The notes below the pieces were generated by a model. That model was not told the DNA's origin. It saw only the letters and a list, made by a program, of their open reading frames with translations, and did no database searches. Made by a program: the position numbers and the translations under genes. Below are positions 60,397-64,000 of a stretch of 64,000 nucleotides of DNA, one piece after another (the first letter of the stretch is position 1; every line of letters begins with the position of its first letter). Origin of the DNA: Spelaeicoccus albus (GTDB lineage Bacteria > Actinomycetota > Actinomycetes > Actinomycetales > Brevibacteriaceae); contig NZ_JACBZP010000001.1 of assembly GCF_013409065.1 (NCBI RefSeq), forward strand, positions 992,001 through 1,056,000, given 5' to 3'.

Positions 60397-63300
60397 ATGT
60401 CACGAAACTCGTCCAGTCGACCCCACTTCCGTGACCTCCGCCGACTCTCGGCGGCCGCAGCAATGCTGGCAATGACGGCGACCGGCATCGTTGCTGTTGC
60501 CCAGCCGGCCACGGCGGTCACTTCCGATCCCGTAGCTCCGGACCACCCGGCCGCTGTCGCGACGATCCGGAGTGGGCACGGCCTGACGGTCGCCGTCGGC
60601 AAAGGCTTCCCGCAGATTGTGTCGTACGACATAGCGGGAAGGACTCTCGGTGGACAACCAGAGCAGCTCACCGACTTCGCGATCAACGGCAAGGATTACC
60701 GGGCTACGACAAGCAGCCGGATTTCGCGCAGCCGAGTGACGTACAAGTCCACGTTCAAAGACTTTCCCGGGGTTTCGATCATCTCCAGTATCAAGGCGAC
60801 GCGTTCCAACACCGTGAAATTCGAGATTACGCGGATATCCGGTCCCAAAGCCGGGTCAATCGATCAAATCGCGATACCCGACCAATCGCTGGTTTCGGTG
60901 GATTCGACCGATGCGAAGTCCACTCTGGCGCGGACGAAGATTTCGACTGATTCCACCACCACTGCGGACGAAATAATCCCGATCGACGCTTCCGCGCACG
61001 TCGACGAAAAACCTGTCGGTTCCCCTTATGGGTTCGTCAACACCTCGCACATTGCGGCCGGAATCATGACGAACGCGACCGACGATTCAAAGCAAGACAA
61101 CAACGACAACTGGAACACCCGCCTGCAAACGCAAATCGTGGACGCCGGAAACAAGGCACGGCGCGCCGAGCTGTCGGTCGGCAACTGGACGTGGGCGCCG
61201 CAAGGCGCCATTGCGCGGAGCGTCAAGCATTATAAGCTTCCAACAGCCACCGTCGTCCTGGCCGGCGACCTCAACCGCAGCGGCTCCGTCACCTGGCAGG
61301 ACGCCGCCATCGCGTACCGCAAGAACATGAGCGCGCCGCTGGGCTCGAAGAGGGTGCCCGATCGTGTCGTCCAGCACATTCCGTTCAATTTCGCCAGTCA
61401 GGCCACGAACCCGTTCTTGAAAACGCTCGACAACGTCAAACGAATCTCCATGTCGACCGACAATCTCGGCCAATGGGTGCTGGAAAAGGGATATGCGAAC
61501 GAGGGCCACGACTCGGGCCATCCCGATTACGGGAACGATTTCAACGTCCGTGCCGGCGGGCTGAAAGACCTGCGCACTCTCACCAATGAGGGCGCGAAGT
61601 ACAACGCTGACATTGCCGTGCACGTCAACGCAACCGAAGCGTATCCGCAAGCCAAGACGTTCACGGATCGAATGATCAAGGGCCAATCTCTCGGATGGGA
61701 CTGGCTGAACCAGGCGTACCACATCGACCAGCGGTACGATCTCGGATCGGGCAATATCATCCAGCGATTCAAACAGCTCAAAAAACAAGCTCCCGGCATC
61801 AAAACCGTGTACATCGATGCGTATTACTCCAGTGGTTGGCTCGCCGACGAGCTTGCCGACCAGCTGCACCGGATGGGCTTTGAAGTCGCCACCGAATGGG
61901 CCTACAAGTTCGAAGGCAACTCGATCTGGTCGCATTGGGCCAATGACAAGAATTACGGTGGCGCCACTAATAAAGGCATCAACTCGAACATCATCCGATT
62001 CATCGAGAACTCCGACGCCGATATTTGGAACACCGACAAGCTCCTCGGTGGCTCCGACATTAAGGAATTCGAGGGATGGACCGGGCAGAACAACTGGAAC
62101 ACGTTCTACGAGAACATCTGGAAGAACAACCTGCCGACGAAATTCCTTCAGCACTACCAACTGCTCAACTGGAAGCCCGGAACATCGGCGCGTCTGACCG
62201 GCGGGGTAAGCGTTGCGAAGAACGACGGCGTCCGCGAGATCTCGATGGGCGACGCCGTCGTATTGAAGGGAGACAAGTATTTGCTGCCCTGGGGCGACAC
62301 GTCCAAGCCGGCGGGCACGACGTCACCGAGCCGCGCCGACAAGATGTACTACTACAATCCGGACGGCGGCCCGGCCACTTTCGACCTCACCCGCCAGTTC
62401 CGGCGCACCCACGCGTTCAAGCTCTACAAACTCACCGATCAGGGCCGCGTGAGTGTCGGCGTCATCCATGCTCACCACGGAACCGTGACGTTGGACGGTG
62501 ACAAGGGACAGCCCTACGTACTGGCACCGGCTCACGACAAGGCGCCGCATCGGAGTGCCGATTACGGGCAGGGAACGCTGATCAAGGATCCCGGATTCAA
62601 CGCCGGAAGCCTCCGGGACTGGAGCGGCACGGGCGGCGCGAAGATAGCCACCACCGACAACGGCGATAATGTCGCGAGACTCGGTACCACCGCCTCCGGC
62701 ATTCACCAGATGATCCGGGGCCTCACGCCGGGTAAGCAATACACGCTCAGCGCGAATATTGCGATCGGGCCGAAGGCCAAGCGCAGCACGACGCTTGGTG
62801 TCGATACCGGTAAGCACTCCCCTCTTCGGCGCGGTTCGCGGGTATTCGACGAAGCCAACACGTTCGACGTCACGCCGGCGAAGAACTATATGGCGTCGGA
62901 TGCCAAGAAGGGAACCTATTCGCAGCGTGCCAGTGTCACCTTTACGGCGCCGCGAAGCGGTCACGTCCTCGTCGGTGTTTCGGCGGCGGCAGGTAGGGCC
63001 CCCGTGACGATCGACGACGTGCGTGTCATGCCAAACGTGCCGAAAACATCCGTCGGCAACTCCACGACGGTCGTCGACGAAGACTTCGAAGGCAATCAGC
63101 CCGGCTGGGGGCCGTTCGTCAAAGGCGCCGCCGGGGGCACGAACGACCCGCGGACGAGCTACTCCGAGCTGCACGCGCCGTACTCGCAAAAGACGTGGAA
63201 GAACTCGCACGCTCCGTACGACTCCGGAACGGTGGACGGCAAGGCAGTGGATGACGTCCTTGACGGCAAGCACTCGCTGAAATCGCACGAGGAAAACAAG

Positions 63301-64000
63301 GGTCTCGTGTATCGCACCACGCCGTCGAGCGTTCCGCTGAAAAGTGGGCACTCGTACAGGGTGTCGTTCAAATACCAAACGAATGTGGCAGGGCAATGGC
63401 AGTGGATCACCGGCTCTGATTCGGTGTCCGGCGGAAAACTGACGACTACGGAACTGAAGCACACGGCGCTCCCCGTCGCACTGAAGACCACGAAGCTCAC
63501 CCAAACCGTTACCGCCGGGTGCGGCGATGACACATGGGTGGGTTTGAAAAAGGTCGGAGGAGCTCACGGCGCCGATTTCGTGATGGACGACTTCACCGTG
63601 ACCGATCTGGGCAAGACCGAGGGGGGTACGGCGTGTGCCGCGATGGGGGTGCCGGCATCGGCACAGTTGAACCCGGGGACGCCGATGGGTTACACAACGT
63701 CGTTTACGAACCACGAGACGACCGCCGCTACGAATGTGGCGATGACTCTTGGGAAACTACCCGACGGGTGGAAGGCCGAAGTGGCCGACAAGGACGGCAA
63801 CCTGTTCGACTCGGTCGCGCCCGGCCGGACTGTGAAAACGAAATGGCTTGTCACGCCGCCGAAGTCCGCCGCGGGCGAATCGGCAGCATTGGCTCCCGCG
63901 ACGACCTACTTCAACAAATGCGCAACGAAAACAGTTGGCGCGAACTCGGCCGTGGAGGTGACGAAACGGGCAGTCGTGCCTCCGGCATCGATTACGGCTA
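60397..64000 (+). CDS. Secreted GH101 endo-alpha-N-acetylgalactosaminidase, 3' end cut by window
   Basis: 1201 codons are in the window and the frame is still open at the end. The ATG follows GAGG; a signal peptide ends near AVAQPATA (about residue 41). A galactose-mutarotase-like N-terminal domain is followed by the GH101 barrel (about 310-610). The catalytic pair is probably Asp474 (TVYIDAYYSSGW) and Glu500 (EVATEWAYKFEGNSIW), by analogy with known GH101 enzymes. Carbohydrate-binding galactose-binding-like domains follow (about 725-870 and 885-1080), then an NPCBM-associated NEW3-like domain (PGTPMGYTTSFTNHETTAATN) from about 1088. It releases the core-1 disaccharide from mucin-type O-glycans. 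The preceding LacI and palindrome suggest induction by glycan. Confidence 0.9.
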   Translation, partial: MSRNSSSRPHFRDLRRLSAAAAMLAMTATGIVAVAQPATAVTSDPVAPDHPAAVATIRSGHGLTVAVGKGFPQIVSYDIAGRTLGGQPEQLTDFAINGKDYRATTSSRISRSRVTYKSTFKDFPGVSIISSIKATRSNTVKFEITRISGPKAGSIDQIAIPDQSLVSVDSTDAKSTLARTKISTDSTTTADEIIPIDASAHVDEKPVGSPYGFVNTSHIAAGIMTNATDDSKQDNNDNWNTRLQTQIVDAGNKARRAELSVGNWTWAPQGAIARSVKHYKLPTATVVLAGDLNRSGSVTWQDAAIAYRKNMSAPLGSKRVPDRVVQHIPFNFASQATNPFLKTLDNVKRISMSTDNLGQWVLEKGYANEGHDSGHPDYGNDFNVRAGGLKDLRTLTNEGAKYNADIAVHVNATEAYPQAKTFTDRMIKGQSLGWDWLNQAYHIDQRYDLGSGNIIQRFKQLKKQAPGIKTVYIDAYYSSGWLADELADQLHRMGFEVATEWAYKFEGNSIWSHWANDKNYGGATNKGINSNIIRFIENSDADIWNTDKLLGGSDIKEFEGWTGQNNWNTFYENIWKNNLPTKFLQHYQLLNWKPGTSARLTGGVSVAKNDGVREISMGDAVVLKGDKYLLPWGDTSKPAGTTSPSRADKMYYYNPDGGPATFDLTRQFRRTHAFKLYKLTDQGRVSVGVIHAHHGTVTLDGDKGQPYVLAPAHDKAPHRSADYGQGTLIKDPGFNAGSLRDWSGTGGAKIATTDNGDNVARLGTTASGIHQMIRGLTPGKQYTLSANIAIGPKAKRSTTLGVDTGKHSPLRRGSRVFDEANTFDVTPAKNYMASDAKKGTYSQRASVTFTAPRSGHVLVGVSAAAGRAPVTIDDVRVMPNVPKTSVGNSTTVVDEDFEGNQPGWGPFVKGAAGGTNDPRTSYSELHAPYSQKTWKNSHAPYDSGTVDGKAVDDVLDGKHSLKSHEENKGLVYRTTPSSVPLKSGHSYRVSFKYQTNVAGQWQWITGSDSVSGGKLTTTELKHTALPVALKTTKLTQTVTAGCGDDTWVGLKKVGGAHGADFVMDDFTVTDLGKTEGGTACAAMGVPASAQLNPGTPMGYTTSFTNHETTAATNVAMTLGKLPDGWKAEVADKDGNLFDSVAPGRTVKTKWLVTPPKSAAGESAALAPATTYFNKCATKTVGANSAVEVTKRAVVPPASITA

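Overview
GC-rich DNA with dense, often overlapping genes. The proteins look actinobacterial: F420-type nitroreductase-fold protein, FCD-type GntR repressors, LacI-controlled sugar operons, and GTG/TTG starts behind GGAGG-like sites. A chromosomal segment of an Actinomycetota, perhaps a Micrococcales soil or skin-type genus, is the best guess (inference). I saw no rRNA, tRNA, CRISPR array, insertion sequence or phage gene.

Region 1 (1-15.6 kb) looks like a variant ectoine/hydroxyectoine uptake and catabolism locus. It has a DoeA/EutD-like ectoine hydrolase, a stand-alone MocR-type aminotransferase, an M20 deacylase, a ProP-like MFS carrier, a D-2-hydroxyacid dehydrogenase, the 3' part of a FAD/4Fe-4S D-2-hydroxyacid oxidase, an EhuBCDA ABC transporter, two EutA/maleate-isomerase-like proteins, a DUF3830 protein and two near-paralogous GntR/FCD regulators. 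EutB, EutC and EutE are not in the window. The same 12-bp palindrome ATTGT-YR-ACAAT occurs at three promoter regions (2356, 10764, 15035). At two of them it overlaps a TTGACA -35 box that has a well spaced -10, so the locus reads as one repressed regulon.

Region 2 (15.6-24.6 kb) is an L-arabinose operon (ABC importer, araB, araD, araA) with a divergent LacI regulator and a TGTGACC-GGTCACA palindrome between them. The substrate-binding-protein gene carries an apparent 1-bp deletion. Region 3 (24.6-30 kb) holds an AraC regulator, an MFS exporter, an SRPBCC protein, and an XRE-cupin regulator divergent from a His-rich methyltransferase plus thioredoxin-reductase-like flavoprotein pair.

Region 4 (30-56 kb) is a sugar-acid island. 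It contains an IclR-flanked FAH hydrolase/SDR pair. A LacI-controlled hexuronate locus follows: ABC importer plus fructuronate-reductase-like gene on one side, uxaC, mannonate dehydratase and uxaA on the other. After a phosphate transporter comes an aldarate pathway (glucarate dehydratase, KdgD, ketoglutarate semialdehyde dehydrogenase, LysR, a second glucarate-dehydratase-like enzyme, MFS carrier, FCD regulator, galactarate/talarate-dehydratase-like enzyme). Together these would convert hexuronates to 2-keto-3-deoxygluconate and aldarates to 2-oxoglutarate.

Region 5 (56.2-64 kb) encodes secreted host-glycan enzymes: a GH84 beta-N-acetylglucosaminidase and a GH101 endo-alpha-N-acetylgalactosaminidase that is cut by the window end. 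A LacI regulator lies between them, with a perfect 20-bp palindrome in front of the GH101 gene.
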